A DNA stretch of 64,000 nucleotides from an uncultured Porphyromonadaceae bacterium (GTDB taxonomy: Bacteria > Bacteroidota > Bacteroidia > Bacteroidales > Muribaculaceae), in contig CABTZK010000002.1 of assembly GCA_902489275.1 (NCBI GenBank), positions 62,001-126,000 on the forward strand, given 5' to 3'. The first letter of the stretch is position 1; the number at the start of each line of letters is the position of its first letter. A model generated the notes under the pieces. The model worked only from the letters and a program-made list of their open reading frames with translations. It searched no databases and was not told where the DNA came from. This document shows positions 55,013-64,000 of this stretch, piece by piece. Both the position numbers and the translations under genes were made by a program.

Positions 55013-58000
55013 TTAAAGACCAAATCTCACGGTAAACGTCATTTGTCGTGGGTTCGGCGATGCGACACCACCACTGTTGAAGTACTCGGGATCTTGACCG
55101 TTCAGTTTCTTGTCGGCATAGAGCAGGCAAATGTTGGTGGCTGCCAGTTTGAGCGAGCAACTGTTCAGGCGCAGGAAGTGGAGGAATGACTTGGGCATGT
55201 CGTAGGTGAGCGACACCTCTTTCAGGCGAATGAAGTCACCCTTGGCGATGCGAGCGGTCGAGTAGTTGTAGGCATTGTAGGCATAGCCCAGATATGGGTC
55301 TTCGTAGACTTGGCGACGCGAAGCGATGGCAGGAATGTTGGTATAGGCCTCGTCACCTGGCATCACCCAACGGTTTTTGAACTCCTTGGGCATGGCCTTC
55401 ATGTCGCTGTAGGCCGATGCGAAGGTGGGGGTGAGACGCAAGTGGTTGCCTCCCGAGTAGGTCATGAACACGTTCAAGTGCAAGCCCTTCCACGAGAAGT
55501 TGTTGCCGAAACCGCCACTGATGGTCGGGTCCACAGGACCCTCATAGACGAGGTGTCCCAGTCGCTCAAATTCCTGGAAGTTGATGTCGCTGGTGGTCAC
55601 TTTGCCTGCTTCGTTGATGACTTGAGGAATACCATGGTCATTCAAGCCCACAAACTGGTAGGAGAAAATGGCACGGTGAGGATAATCGACCAATGCGAAG
55701 CCATTGCCAGGCACGAGGTCGATCACGCGCGAGCGCGCCATGAGCTTGGTGATTTTCGTCTTGTTGTAAGAGAACGTCAAGTCGGTTGTCCATGCGAAGC
55801 CGCCCTCGCTTTTCGGCACGAAGTTGTTGGTGGTCAAGGTGAACTCCACACCATGTGACTTCATCTCGGCGACATTGGCGAATTTCTCGGTGATACCGCC
55901 CACGCCCTGGGTGAACACGCGTCCAATCAGGTCGTAGTTGTTACGCTTGTACCACGCAAACTCCAAGTTGATGCGGTTGCGTGCGAAACCTAAGCTAGTC
56001 CCTAAATCAAGCTCGTGCTTCTTCTCGTAGGTGAGGTTTTCGTTGGCCAGCGATTGCAGTTCAAGGCCAATCTCAGACTGCTTGGTCTCTTGACGCCAAG
56101 GGCGGGTTGAGTAATAAAGCGCCTCGGCATTGGCCAAGCTGGCAGGGCCGCTCTCGCCCGTGAGCGAGTAACTGGTGTGGAACTTGGCATAGGTGAGGAT
56201 ACCCCTCTTGTTGAGGTTGCTCTGGATGAACCAAGGCTCCTCGTGCATGAGCCACACACCCGAAATGTTCCATGTAGGCAGCCAGCGGCTTTGCGTGGTT
56301 CTACCCATGAGGTTCGAGCCCTCGTAACGGACTGTTCCGTTGATCACGTAGCGATCCTTGAAGATGTAGTTGGCGTTAGCGAAATAGGCCATGTTGCGAC
56401 GGTGCCCGCGGTTATCGGCAAAGTAAGCGCCGTTTTCCTCTTGCATCTGCTTGAAGAGCTTGTAGTCGGTGAAGGGGAGATTGCCATTGTTGTAGCAAAT
56501 GCCCCAGCCCTCGAACGCCTGATAGTAGCGGTCGACACGGCTGGTCTCCATACCGCCAAACAAGGTGATGGCATGGATGCGGTTCCAGTTCTGCGAGTAG
56601 GTTGTGGTCAGGCGGAAGTCGATTTGCGTGAGCGAGTTCTTGCTGTAGAAGAGCATACCACCCTTGGGCAGCACCGTTTCAGGAAGTGAATTGGGGTTGT
56701 CGGGGTCGGTATAAAGGTAAGAGTTGCTTGAGCGGATGATGGCATTCTCGGGCATCACACCTGCGCGATAGGCCTCGGCTTGGTTACTGTTGTCGAGCAC
56801 GTAGTGGTTTTGCTCTGACATGTTGTAGCGATAGGATGCCAAGCCCCTAATTTCCCAGCTCTGGTTTTGCTTCATGATGGGCTTGTACTCAAGCTCGCCT
56901 TGGAACTTGAGGTCGGAGACAGCCACATCGATGTAGTTGTTGTCGAGCTCATGGAAAATATTGAAACTGGTAAAGTTGCGCGTGTAGATGGCGTTAGGGT
57001 CGGAGGTGCGCGAGGTGTTCATGGCATAACTATAGGGGTTGATGTCAAATGAACGGCTCACCGAACCACTCACCACATCGGTCTCCTGGCTCAAGGTGCC
57101 TGGCGCCTTTTGCTTGCGGTAGGAGTCGCTGTTCAAGATTTTCACCTTGATGCGGTCGGTCAGGTTGTAGATTGCATTAGAGTTGAAGGTATAGCGCTCA
57201 ACGTGGCTGTCGCGATACCATCCTGGGTCTTGCAGCAAGGATACCGAGGTATAGAACGAGCCCTTGTCGGTACCGCCGGAGACGCTCAGGGCGTGGTTTT
57301 GCATGATATTGTTGTTGAACATCAAATCGAACCAGTCGGTGTTGCGCATCTCGGCTTGACGCAGATAAGCGTTTTTAGCCTTGGTGGTGTTCTCCAAGCC
57401 AAACTTGCCCGTTGCGGGGTCGTAGGTGTTGATGAGCTTGTACATCGTGCCATACACGCCCGATGACGAGCCATTGGCCAGGTTGGCAAACTCAAGCCAT
57501 CCCTTTTGCTCCATTTCCTTGTTGATACTCATCTGCTCTTGCGAGTTACAAATGTTAAACTCGTTATAGCTGGGCTTCAAGCGATAGGTGAACTCACCGG
57601 TATAATTAATAGAGGTGTGTCCTTTGCGACCGGTCTTTGTCGTGATCACAATCACACCGGCATTGGCCTTAGCACCATAGATAGAAGTTGCAGAGCCGTC
57701 CTTCAAGATGTTGAAGCTGGCGATATCGTCGGCATTCAAGCCAGCCACAGCGCTGGCAATCAAGGTGGTGGCATCACCACTCGACAGGTCGTCGGCACTG
57801 ATTTCGACATTGTCCTCGAGAATCACGCCATCGACCACCCACAACGGCTTCGACGAGCCATAGATGGAGGTGGCGCCACGCACGCGGATTTTAGGCGCTG
57901 TACCAAACGTACCAGAGACGTTCGACACCTGCACACCGGCGGCGCGTCCTTCAAGACCGCGGGAAATGTCGGCCACACCCGAGAGCTTGGTCTTGTCGCC

Positions 58001-58372
58001 CTGAAGGCTTGCCGTTGAGCCGGAGAAGAGTCGCTTGTCGACCTTTTGGTAACCGGTCACGACCACTTCCTCTAACTGTTCGCCTTTCGGCTTGATTTGA
58101 ATCTTTAAGGTTCCAGACTTGGCGGCCACTTCGGCGGTCTCGTAGCCCACATAAGTCACCATAATGGATGACCCGTTGGGAACTGTCAAAGTGAACTTAC
58201 CATTAACATCGGTAGCGACACCGTTGCCAGGTTTGCCTTTCTGAGCAACCGTAGCCCCGATCACAGGCTGATTAGTTTCGTCAATGACCACACCACTCAC
58301 CTTGATTTGCGCAATCATGGCCAGTGACGATAATGACAAAACCATCAGCAAGAGTAACTTCTTTAAACTCAT
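55013..58372 (-). CDS. SusC/RagA-family TonB-linked outer membrane transporter
   Basis: A 1119-residue protein. After the signal peptide (LKKLLLLMVLSLSSLAMIAQ) comes the carboxypeptidase-regulatory-like domain (KVSGVVIDETNQPVIGATV, about 23-100), then EEVVVTGYQKVDKR as the TonB-box-like segment, the plug (GVADISRGLEGRAAGVQV, KIRVRGATSIYGSSKPLWVVDGVIL) and a large beta-barrel ending in the aromatic MTFTVRFGL. It imports substrate across the outer membrane with TonB energy together with SusD. The susD start overlaps within 29 bases of its end region, so they are tightly linked. It is the first gene of the locus. Confidence 0.95.
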   Translation of the reverse strand: MSLKKLLLLMVLSLSSLAMIAQIKVSGVVIDETNQPVIGATVAQKGKPGNGVATDVNGKFTLTVPNGSSIMVTYVGYETAEVAAKSGTLKIQIKPKGEQLEEVVVTGYQKVDKRLFSGSTASLQGDKTKLSGVADISRGLEGRAAGVQVSNVSGTFGTAPKIRVRGATSIYGSSKPLWVVDGVILEDNVEISADDLSSGDATTLIASAVAGLNADDIASFNILKDGSATSIYGAKANAGVIVITTKTGRKGHTSINYTGEFTYRLKPSYNEFNICNSQEQMSINKEMEQKGWLEFANLANGSSSGVYGTMYKLINTYDPATGKFGLENTTKAKNAYLRQAEMRNTDWFDLMFNNNIMQNHALSVSGGTDKGSFYTSVSLLQDPGWYRDSHVERYTFNSNAIYNLTDRIKVKILNSDSYRKQKAPGTLSQETDVVSGSVSRSFDINPYSYAMNTSRTSDPNAIYTRNFTSFNIFHELDNNYIDVAVSDLKFQGELEYKPIMKQNQSWEIRGLASYRYNMSEQNHYVLDNSNQAEAYRAGVMPENAIIRSSNSYLYTDPDNPNSLPETVLPKGGMLFYSKNSLTQIDFRLTTTYSQNWNRIHAITLFGGMETSRVDRYYQAFEGWGICYNNGNLPFTDYKLFKQMQEENGAYFADNRGHRRNMAYFANANYIFKDRYVINGTVRYEGSNLMGRTTQSRWLPTWNISGVWLMHEEPWFIQSNLNKRGILTYAKFHTSYSLTGESGPASLANAEALYYSTRPWRQETKQSEIGLELQSLANENLTYEKKHELDLGTSLGFARNRINLEFAWYKRNNYDLIGRVFTQGVGGITEKFANVAEMKSHGVEFTLTTNNFVPKSEGGFAWTTDLTFSYNKTKITKLMARSRVIDLVPGNGFALVDYPHRAIFSYQFVGLNDHGIPQVINEAGKVTTSDINFQEFERLGHLVYEGPVDPTISGGFGNNFSWKGLHLNVFMTYSGGNHLRLTPTFASAYSDMKAMPKEFKNRWVMPGDEAYTNIPAIASRRQVYEDPYLGYAYNAYNYSTARIAKGDFIRLKEVSLTYDMPKSFLHFLRLNSCSLKLAATNICLLYADKKLNGQDPEYFNSGGVASPNPRQMTFTVRFGL

Positions 58373-58722
58373 AAGTACTGATTAATTTTTATATTTACAC
58401 ATGTTGTTCAAGCACTTCAAAAATAAAGCCAAAAAGATAATCACAAGCAAGATAAGGGCTGCGCAACGCTTCGTGTCAAAAAACAGAAAAGCGTAACCGT
58501 TTCCCTATAACACTTGTCTTTAGTCTTTCAGTCTATTAACAACTCATTACAAATTGCAGTGCAAAGAAAATAAAAAATTTTCGTATACACTAATTTTTAT
58601 TGTTAAAATTGGGAATTTCGTCAAAAAAACAAATCTACGCCGAATTGAGCCCCAGAGCGCAAAACAGGCAAGGAAATTGCGAAATCCCTGGATGCAGGCT
58701 TGCCTGCTTGCGAGAAAAACGC
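58373..58722. other. Non-coding region upstream of susC
   Basis: No gene seen. The gap holds the leftward promoter of the SusC locus, but I cannot point to a clean TAnnTTTG box for it, and there is no neighbouring sigma/anti-sigma or hybrid sensor gene. The 350 bases would also allow a long leader or an antisense RNA; no structure stands out. Confidence 0.4.
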
Positions 58723-58731
58723 TAATTTTGC
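58723..58731 (+). promoter_or_regulatory. -7 box of the RluA-type gene at 58759
   Basis: TAATTTTGC matches TAnnTTTG with TTG at 58700-58702 as a -33 element, 28 bases before the ATG. Confidence 0.55.
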
Positions 58732-58758
58732 GCTATTATTATTTAAGGTGGAGCAATT

Positions 58759-59442
58759 ATGGAAGTCGTCTACGAAGACAATCACATCATCATCGTCAAC
58801 AAGGCTTGTGGAGAAATCGTGCAGGGCGACCGCACGGGCGACGAGCCGCTCTTGGGCATGGTGAAGCGCTATATCAAGGAAAAATACAACAAGCCGGGCA
58901 GTGTGTTTTGCGGAGTGATACACCGCATCGACCGGCCCACGAGCGGCTTAGTGGTGTTCGCGCGCACGAGCAAGGGGCTGGAGCGCATGAACGCGCTGTT
59001 TCGCAGTGGTGCCGTGCACAAGACCTACTGGGCCATCGTGCAAAACCAGCCTCCACGGGAAAGTGACACGCTCACGTGCTACCTCACTCCCATCGAGCAG
59101 GGCAACCGCACGCTGTGCTCCTCGACTCCTGTGCCGGGGGCGCAAAAGTCGATGCTCAAGTATGCCATCATTGGGCAAAGCGAGCGCTACTACTTGCTTG
59201 AAATCGACTTGATGACAGGACGCAAGCACCAGATCCGCACGATGCTCGGCCACATCGGCTGCCCCATCAAGGGCGACCTCAAGTATGGCGCAAAGCGCAG
59301 CAACCCCGGTGGCGGCATCTCGCTGCAGAGCCACCGCATCCACTTTGAGCACCCGGTGTCGCACCTCGACATCGACATCACGGCTCCCGTGCCCGACGAC
59401 CCTCTGTGGCAAGCCTTGGCGGCGAGCGCCAAGCAGCCTTAG
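58759..59442 (+). CDS. RluA-family pseudouridine synthase, short form
   Basis: A 227-residue enzyme that turns uridine into pseudouridine in RNA. It has only the catalytic domain, without the S4 domain of RluC/RluD: VVYEDNHIIIVNKACGEIVQGD, catalytic GVIHRIDRPTSGLVVFAR (Asp in HRID), KTYWAIV, and MTGRKHQIRTMLGHIGCPIKGD. It is a second RluA paralogue besides the fused one at 34904-36532. The RNA target is unknown. Monocistronic, facing the fumarase gene with a shared terminator. Confidence 0.93.
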   Translation: MEVVYEDNHIIIVNKACGEIVQGDRTGDEPLLGMVKRYIKEKYNKPGSVFCGVIHRIDRPTSGLVVFARTSKGLERMNALFRSGAVHKTYWAIVQNQPPRESDTLTCYLTPIEQGNRTLCSSTPVPGAQKSMLKYAIIGQSERYYLLEIDLMTGRKHQIRTMLGHIGCPIKGDLKYGAKRSNPGGGISLQSHRIHFEHPVSHLDIDITAPVPDDPLWQALAASAKQP

Positions 59443-59496
59443 CCCCGCGCCTGGCGCCTAAGCGCCACTTGAAGGCAGCGATGAGAGCAAGACAGG

Positions 59497-59530
59497 AAGT
59501 CCCGGCGCTTTTTCAAGACCGGGACTTTTT
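59497..59530. terminator. Terminator between convergent RluA-type and fumarase genes
   Basis: AAGTCCCGG pairs with CCGGGACTT around a 13-base loop and is followed by T; the opposite strand also has A/T-rich flank, so it may serve both genes. Confidence 0.7.
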
Positions 59531-59590
59531 CACTCGTGCCGGGTGGGCTTGACTTCAATCGCAAGCCCCACCTCCCCCGGCACGTCATCA

Positions 59591-61243
59591 TCATGATTTC
59601 TTGCAAGGGCAGTTGCTGCCGATGGTCTTGAAGAAATCGTTGCCCTTGTCGTCAACGAGAATGAAAGCCGGGAAATTCTCAACCGTGATTTTCCAAATGG
59701 CCTCCATGCCCAACTCGGGATATTCCACACACTCGATGCTCTTGATGCTGTCTTGCGACAACACTGCCGCCACACCGCCAATGGTGCCCAGGTAGAAGCC
59801 GCCGTGCTTTTGGCAAGCGTCGGTCACAGCCTGGGTGCGGTTGCCCTTGGCAATCATCACGAGCGACGCCCCATGCTCCTGGAACTCGTCCACGTAGGGA
59901 TCCATGCGGTTGGCCGTGGTGGGGCCCATCGATCCGCAAGGGTAGCCCTCGGGAGTCTTGGCCGGTCCGGCATACAAGATGGGATAATCTTTGAAATACT
60001 GGGGCATGCCCTCGCCAGCATCGAGGCGAGCCTTGAGTTTGGCGTGCGCAATGTCGCGAGCCACGATAATCGTGCCTTTGAGGTTCACGCGCGTGCTCAC
60101 GGGGTACTTGCTCAATTGCTCCCGCGCGGCATCGATGCCCTTGTCGAGGTCGATGCTCACCCCACTGGAGCCCTCGCCAGGCTGCCGGAGCTCGGCAGGA
60201 ATAAGTTCGCCCGGATTGGTGTCCATTTTCTCGAGCCAAATGCCGTCTTTATTGATTTTTGCCTTGATGTTGCGGTCGGCCGAGCAACTCACGCCCATGC
60301 CGATGGGGCAGCTCGCGCCGTGGCGCGGCAAGCGCACCACGCGAATGTCGTGGGCCAGCGCCTTGCCACCGAACTGCGCGCCCAAGCCAATCTTGCGCGC
60401 CTGGGCAAGCAGCTTGCCCTCCAAGTCGATGTCACGGAAGGCACGCCCCGTCTCATCGCCCGTTGTGGGCAGGTTGTCGTAATACTTGATAGAGGCTAAC
60501 TTCACCGTGAGCAAGTTCTTCTCGGCGCTGGTGCCGCCAATCACAAATGCGATGTGATAGGGGGGGCAGGCTGCCGTGCCCAGGCTCTTCATCTTCTCCA
60601 CGAGGAATGGCAGCAAGGTGTCCTCGTTTTGAATCGTGGCCTTGGTCATGGGGTAGAAATAGGTCTTGTTGGCAGAGCCTCCACCCTTGGCCACCATGAC
60701 AAAGCGGTACTCGGCCCCCTCGGTGGCCTCGATGTCGATTTGAGCCGGAAGGTTGCACTTGGTGTTCACCTCGTCGTACATGTTGAGTGGCGCATTTTGC
60801 GAGTAGCGCAGGTTGTCTTGGGTGAACGTGTTGTAAACGCCTCGCGCAAGGGCTTCCTCATCGCAAAAGCCCGTCCACACCTGCTGCCCCTTTTCGGCAT
60901 GAATGATAGCGGTCCCGGTGTCTTGGCAGAAGGGCAGCACCCCCTTCACGGCAGTCTCGGCATTGCGCAGGAACTGCAAAGCCACATACTTATCGTTCTC
61001 CGAGGCCTCGGGATCCTTGAGGATGGCGGCCACTTGCTCATTGTGGGCGCGGCGCAGCATGAACTCGGCGTCATGGAAGGCCTGCTCACTGAGCAGCGTG
61101 AGCGCTTCGGGGGTTACTTTCAGGATTTCACGGCCCTCAAAGGTTGCGGTACTCACACCCTTGGTGCTTAACAGGCGGTACTCGGTATCGTCTTTCCCAA
61201 CTTGGAACATGGGAGCATACTTAAACTCAGGAGTATTTGCCAT
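59591..61243 (-). CDS. Fumarate hydratase, class I (iron-sulfur)
   Basis: Interconverts fumarate and malate; in anaerobic Bacteroidales it feeds the fumarate-reducing branch. The 550-residue protein is the fused class I type, with [14 protein letters not shown] at the 4Fe-4S cysteine, [40 protein letters not shown], and a C-terminal beta subunit-like part with [30 protein letters not shown]. The ATG at 61243 is the sensible start; the frame extends to 61477 across the promoter. The C-terminal GSNCPCKKS is Cys-rich. Confidence 0.95.
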   Translation of the reverse strand: MANTPEFKYAPMFQVGKDDTEYRLLSTKGVSTATFEGREILKVTPEALTLLSEQAFHDAEFMLRRAHNEQVAAILKDPEASENDKYVALQFLRNAETAVKGVLPFCQDTGTAIIHAEKGQQVWTGFCDEEALARGVYNTFTQDNLRYSQNAPLNMYDEVNTKCNLPAQIDIEATEGAEYRFVMVAKGGGSANKTYFYPMTKATIQNEDTLLPFLVEKMKSLGTAACPPYHIAFVIGGTSAEKNLLTVKLASIKYYDNLPTTGDETGRAFRDIDLEGKLLAQARKIGLGAQFGGKALAHDIRVVRLPRHGASCPIGMGVSCSADRNIKAKINKDGIWLEKMDTNPGELIPAELRQPGEGSSGVSIDLDKGIDAAREQLSKYPVSTRVNLKGTIIVARDIAHAKLKARLDAGEGMPQYFKDYPILYAGPAKTPEGYPCGSMGPTTANRMDPYVDEFQEHGASLVMIAKGNRTQAVTDACQKHGGFYLGTIGGVAAVLSQDSIKSIECVEYPELGMEAIWKITVENFPAFILVDDKGNDFFKTIGSNCPCKKS

Positions 61244-61289
61244 AATAATATAATGTGTATAAAGTTTGATGTGAAAAAGTTTTGTTAGC

Positions 61290-61298
61290 GCAAATTTA
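61290..61298 (-). promoter_or_regulatory. -7 box of fumarase
   Basis: Read leftward it is TAAATTTGC, matching TAnnTTTG, 47 bases before the start at 61243. It lies inside the frame extension and so argues for the shorter start. Confidence 0.55.
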
Positions 61299-61486
61299 CG
61301 CAACTTTGAGCGAATAAAGAAATTATTCGGTTTTTTTATTGCTGCCCTTTCACCGTGAGCCTTGCTGCCCACCCTAAGCCACCATCTGATGCTAAAAATG
61401 ACCTTATTTTTACAAATAAATGTTAAAACACTGCTATAGAACACATTTTTGGGCCACAAACCCTTGACAAGCATCAAAAATTATTG

Positions 61487-61495
61487 TACCTTTGC
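61487..61495 (+). promoter_or_regulatory. Promoter of initiator tRNA-Met
   Basis: TACCTTTGC with TTGAC at 61464-61468 and 18 bases between them, directly before the tRNA. Confidence 0.65.
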
Positions 61496-61504
61496 AGTGC
61501 AAAT

Positions 61505-61576
<72 letters not shown>

Positions 61577-61581
61577 CAACA

Positions 61582-61617
61582 GCGACCGGAATCGAGAGGT
61601 TTCGGTCGCTTTTTTTG
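61582..61617 (+). terminator. Terminator after tRNA-fMet
   Basis: GCGACCG pairs with CGGTCGC, extended by GAA/TTT, followed by eight T. Confidence 0.8.
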
Positions 61618-61651
61618 CGTTGAGGGGATTGGGATTGTGAGAATTTAGCCG

Positions 61652-61660
61652 TAAATTTGC
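61652..61660 (+). promoter_or_regulatory. -7 box of the GT4-priA pair
   Basis: TAAATTTGC matches TAnnTTTG, 31 bases before the ATG at 61691. Confidence 0.55.
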
Positions 61661-61690
61661 AGGGTGCAATCAGCAACGACTGCCAAAACA

Positions 61691-62881
61691 ATGAAAAGAA
61701 TAGCCGTCATTTTTGAAGGGAACATCGACTACCGCATGGGCGTGTTGAATGCGGTCATCAACCGCGTGAAGCACCTCCAGGCTCTCGCTCCCTATGCCAT
61801 CGATGTATTCATGATCCAGGTCTATGACCAAGGCTTGTGCCGGTTGCGCCCACACAGCGCTCCCGCCAGCCACAGGCCACAGCAAGTGGTCATGGGTGGC
61901 GTGCCCGTGAAGATGTGGTGGGTGAGCCGCTCGTGGCGCGACTCGCTCAGCCACCGCCTGCTCGGGGGCAAGCCTCATGTGATGATGTCCCAGTTCAAGT
62001 CGCTGGCGATGCAGCTCAAGGGCTACAGCATCGTCTCGGCTCACGACCGCTTAGCGGCGCTGGCGGCACAAGCCGCCTCGGCCGCCTTTGGCATGCCTTG
62101 GTTCATTACCTGGCACGGCGCCAGCATCTACACCGACCCCATCAACGACAAGATGGTGCGCGGCCTCACCATTGGGCTGCTCCACTCTGCCACCTGCAAT
62201 TTCTTTGTGAGCCACAGCTTGGCAGATTGCGCCCGCAACCTGACCGGCCGTTTCGCATGTGACGTGCTCTACAATGGGGTGAGCCCAGACTTCCACCGCT
62301 ACGAAACGGAGCAACGCAAAGCCCTACGGGCATCCATGGGCGCCAGCCGCTGCAAAGTGGTGGCTTACGTTGGCCGATTCGAGCCTGTGAAAAACGTGCA
62401 GCTTTTGCCCGCGATCTTCAGTGCCATCGGCAAGAAGCACCACGGCGACATCCAGTTTTGGGCCATCGGCGACGGAAGTTTGCACCAGGATACCAAAGCC
62501 GCATTAGGGCAAAGCGGCCCCGACTGCCACGTGTGGGGCAAGCAAGCGCCCGAAGCGATGCCCAGGCTGATGAACTGCATCGACGTGCTGGTGCTGCCCA
62601 GCCAACGCGAGGGACTTCCATTGGTCACCATCGAGGCCATGGCCTGCGGAGCCAATGTGGTGGCGTCACAGGTGGCGGGTACAGCCGAGGCCATCGGCAA
62701 GGAAAATTGCTTTGAGCTCAACGACCACTTTGTGGAACGGCTTGCCGCCAGAGCCGAAGAGATGCTTGCGGGGAAGGTGAAGCAAGAAGTGCCCGAACAG
62801 TGCTACTGGGAGAAAACCGCACTCAAAGAGCATGAAATCTATAGGCGCTACCTGTTATCGCCGCAAAAATCATTGTCATGA
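61691..62881 (+). CDS. GT4-family glycosyltransferase
   Basis: A 396-residue GT-B-fold enzyme that transfers a sugar from a nucleotide donor, likely in surface polysaccharide or glycan synthesis. The N-terminal acceptor domain has RMGVLNAVINRVKHLQAL and WFITWHGASIYTDP; the donor domain has VAYVGRFEPVKNVQLLPAIF, WAIGDGS, VWGKQAPEAMPRLMNCIDVLVLPSQREGLPLVTIEAMACGANVVA with the family EGLP...E signature. The ATG at 61691 is preferred; nine more in-frame residues precede it. It overlaps priA by four bases. Not in a polysaccharide cluster as far as the window shows. Confidence 0.92.
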   Translation: MKRIAVIFEGNIDYRMGVLNAVINRVKHLQALAPYAIDVFMIQVYDQGLCRLRPHSAPASHRPQQVVMGGVPVKMWWVSRSWRDSLSHRLLGGKPHVMMSQFKSLAMQLKGYSIVSAHDRLAALAAQAASAAFGMPWFITWHGASIYTDPINDKMVRGLTIGLLHSATCNFFVSHSLADCARNLTGRFACDVLYNGVSPDFHRYETEQRKALRASMGASRCKVVAYVGRFEPVKNVQLLPAIFSAIGKKHHGDIQFWAIGDGSLHQDTKAALGQSGPDCHVWGKQAPEAMPRLMNCIDVLVLPSQREGLPLVTIEAMACGANVVASQVAGTAEAIGKENCFELNDHFVERLAARAEEMLAGKVKQEVPEQCYWEKTALKEHEIYRRYLLSPQKSLS

Positions 62882-64000
62882 GTCAATTTGCCGAAGTTTT
62901 GCTGCCACTCGCCATCCAAGGCACCTACACCTATCGCATTCCCGACGAGATGCTGACCGCCATCAAGGTGGGATGCCGTGTCCTTGTGCCTTTTGGTCGC
63001 AAGAAAATATATACCGCTATCGTGGAATCTATCCATGACCAGGAACCCAAAGGCTACCGCGTCAAGGAGCTGCTTTCCTTGCTCGACACAGCCCCCATTC
63101 TGCGCCACCCGCAACTCAAATTCTGGCAGTGGCTCGCCGACTACTACCTGTGCTCGACTGGAGAAGTCTACAAAGCGGCGCTGCCGAGCGGCCTGAAAGT
63201 GGAAAGCGAGACCTTCATCAGCGTGAATCCCGACTTTGAAGAGAGCGAGCCGAGCCAACTCAACGACCGAGCCAGGTGCATTCTTGACTACGCCAAGCAA
63301 CGCGGGCGCGTGCAAATCACCGACATCACCCGCTCCACAGGCTTCAAGAACGTGGAAAGCATCGTGAGCAAAATGCTCGAAATGGGCGCTATCCACGTCT
63401 CGGAGCGAGTGATTGACAACTACCGCCCCAAAACCGAAACCTGCGTGCGACTCACCTGTAGCCGTGACGACGAGCAGGCGCTGCACGGCTTCTTTGACCA
63501 AGTGCGCCGCGCCCGCAAGCAAGAGTCGCTGCTCATGGCCTACCTCGACCTCTCGGGGTGGCTTCAGAAGAGCAAGCCCGTGAAAGAAGTGCTCAAGGCC
63601 GACTTGCTCAAGCGAGCCGACGCCACCGACGCGGTGCTCCTGGCAGCCCGCCAACGCGGCATGCTGGAGACCTACAAACGCGAGATTAACCGGTTTGCCG
63701 AACTGGGCGCAAACTTGCAAGAGCTGCCCCGCCTGAGCGAGGAGCAACTGGGAGCTTACCACCACATTCACCAGTGCTTCAAGGAAAAAGCCATCACCCT
63801 GCTGCATGGCGTGACATCGAGTGGGAAAACATCCATCTACATGCATCTCATCGACGAGGTTATGAAGCAAGGCAAGCAGGCACTCTATCTTGTGCCTGAA
63901 ATCGCGCTCACCACACAACTGACCCAGCGGCTGCGCGCCGTGTTTGGCAGCAAGTTGCTCATCTATCACTCAAAATTCAGCGACAACGAGCGTGTCGACA
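62878..64000 (+). CDS. priA: Primosomal protein N' (PriA helicase), 3' partial
   Basis: PriA restarts stalled replication forks by loading the primosome. The first 374 residues are visible before the window ends: the N-terminal DNA-binding domain (FAEVLLPLAIQGTYTYRIPDEM, GCRVLVPFGRKKIYTAIVESI), WQWLADYYLCSTGEVYKAALPSGLK, and the helicase Walker A HGVTSSGKTSIYMHLI, followed by ALYLVPEIALTTQL. The order and sequence are typical for PriA. The ATG at 62878 overlaps the glycosyltransferase stop by four bases. The zinc-binding and C-terminal helicase parts are outside the window. Confidence 0.95.
   Translation, partial: MSQFAEVLLPLAIQGTYTYRIPDEMLTAIKVGCRVLVPFGRKKIYTAIVESIHDQEPKGYRVKELLSLLDTAPILRHPQLKFWQWLADYYLCSTGEVYKAALPSGLKVESETFISVNPDFEESEPSQLNDRARCILDYAKQRGRVQITDITRSTGFKNVESIVSKMLEMGAIHVSERVIDNYRPKTETCVRLTCSRDDEQALHGFFDQVRRARKQESLLMAYLDLSGWLQKSKPVKEVLKADLLKRADATDAVLLAARQRGMLETYKREINRFAELGANLQELPRLSEEQLGAYHHIHQCFKEKAITLLHGVTSSGKTSIYMHLIDEVMKQGKQALYLVPEIALTTQLTQRLRAVFGSKLLIYHSKFSDNERVD

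Overview
The window is a piece of a Bacteroidales chromosome, most likely from a Muribaculaceae or Prevotellaceae-like gut bacterium (family assignment is inference). The evidence is the repeated Bacteroidetes promoter box TAnnTTTG upstream of many genes, a SusC/SusD pair, a T9SS sorting domain, dockerin-like GDVNGDG tails, an SecA of Bacteroidetes length (1119 aa), and families largely confined to this phylum (DUF6048, DUF6452, DUF4199, DUF3843, DUF3822, DUF4302). The backbone is fairly GC-rich with C/G-ending codons. Two stretches (about 7.3-9.65 kb and 23.5-28.55 kb) are clearly AT-richer and both carry restriction-modification systems, so they look horizontally acquired.

Layout. 1-7.3 kb: the end of a DUF4105 (Lnb-like) membrane protein, an uncoded stretch with a possible decayed gene, secA, then a leftward operon DUF4199 > GT2 > DUF6452 lipoprotein > DUF6048. 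7.3-9.65 kb: a HindVP-type endonuclease with its C5-cytosine methyltransferase. 9.7-13.7 kb, leftward: pyrE > SRPBCC protein > DUF3843 protein > a phage-type terminase large subunit with a frameshift. 14.1-16.1 kb, rightward: a large phage-like protein of unknown function that ends beside a tRNA-Ser gene. 16.5-23.5 kb: mltG and a lipoprotein; a methylase / MBL hydrolase / cmk / ispH / anchored-protein run; then a leftward exonuclease III operon. 23.5-28.1 kb: XRE regulator, beta-class amino-methyltransferase and a 970-aa fused restriction-methyltransferase.

28.6-37.8 kb is housekeeping: phoH-purC-ubiE-DUF3822-rsmD rightward, meeting miaA and an AI-2E-family permease leftward, then an RluA-type pseudouridine synthase with a long N-terminal extension, and pfkA. 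37.9-41.9 kb holds two secreted proteins, one with a dockerin-like tail and one a phosphodiester glycosidase with a T9SS tail. 41.9-47.9 kb, leftward: pabC, pabB, a low-complexity lipoprotein, an MBL hydrolase, rsmG, a DUF3298-like lipoprotein and an ATP-grasp-like protein. After a small membrane protein and tRNA-Arg comes a leftward nutrient-uptake locus (48.5-58.4 kb): SusC > SusD > zinc metallohydrolase lipoprotein > DUF4302 lipoprotein > dockerin-tailed secreted protein. The right end has a second RluA synthase, class I fumarase, initiator tRNA-Met, a GT4 glycosyltransferase and the start of priA.

The parts most worth a second look are the orphan phage-like genes near pyrE and tRNA-Ser, the two-methyltransferase restriction system, the SusCD locus with a metallohydrolase but no glycosidase, perfect hairpins sharing a GGGCAGC core, and two genes whose promoter box lies almost on the start codon.
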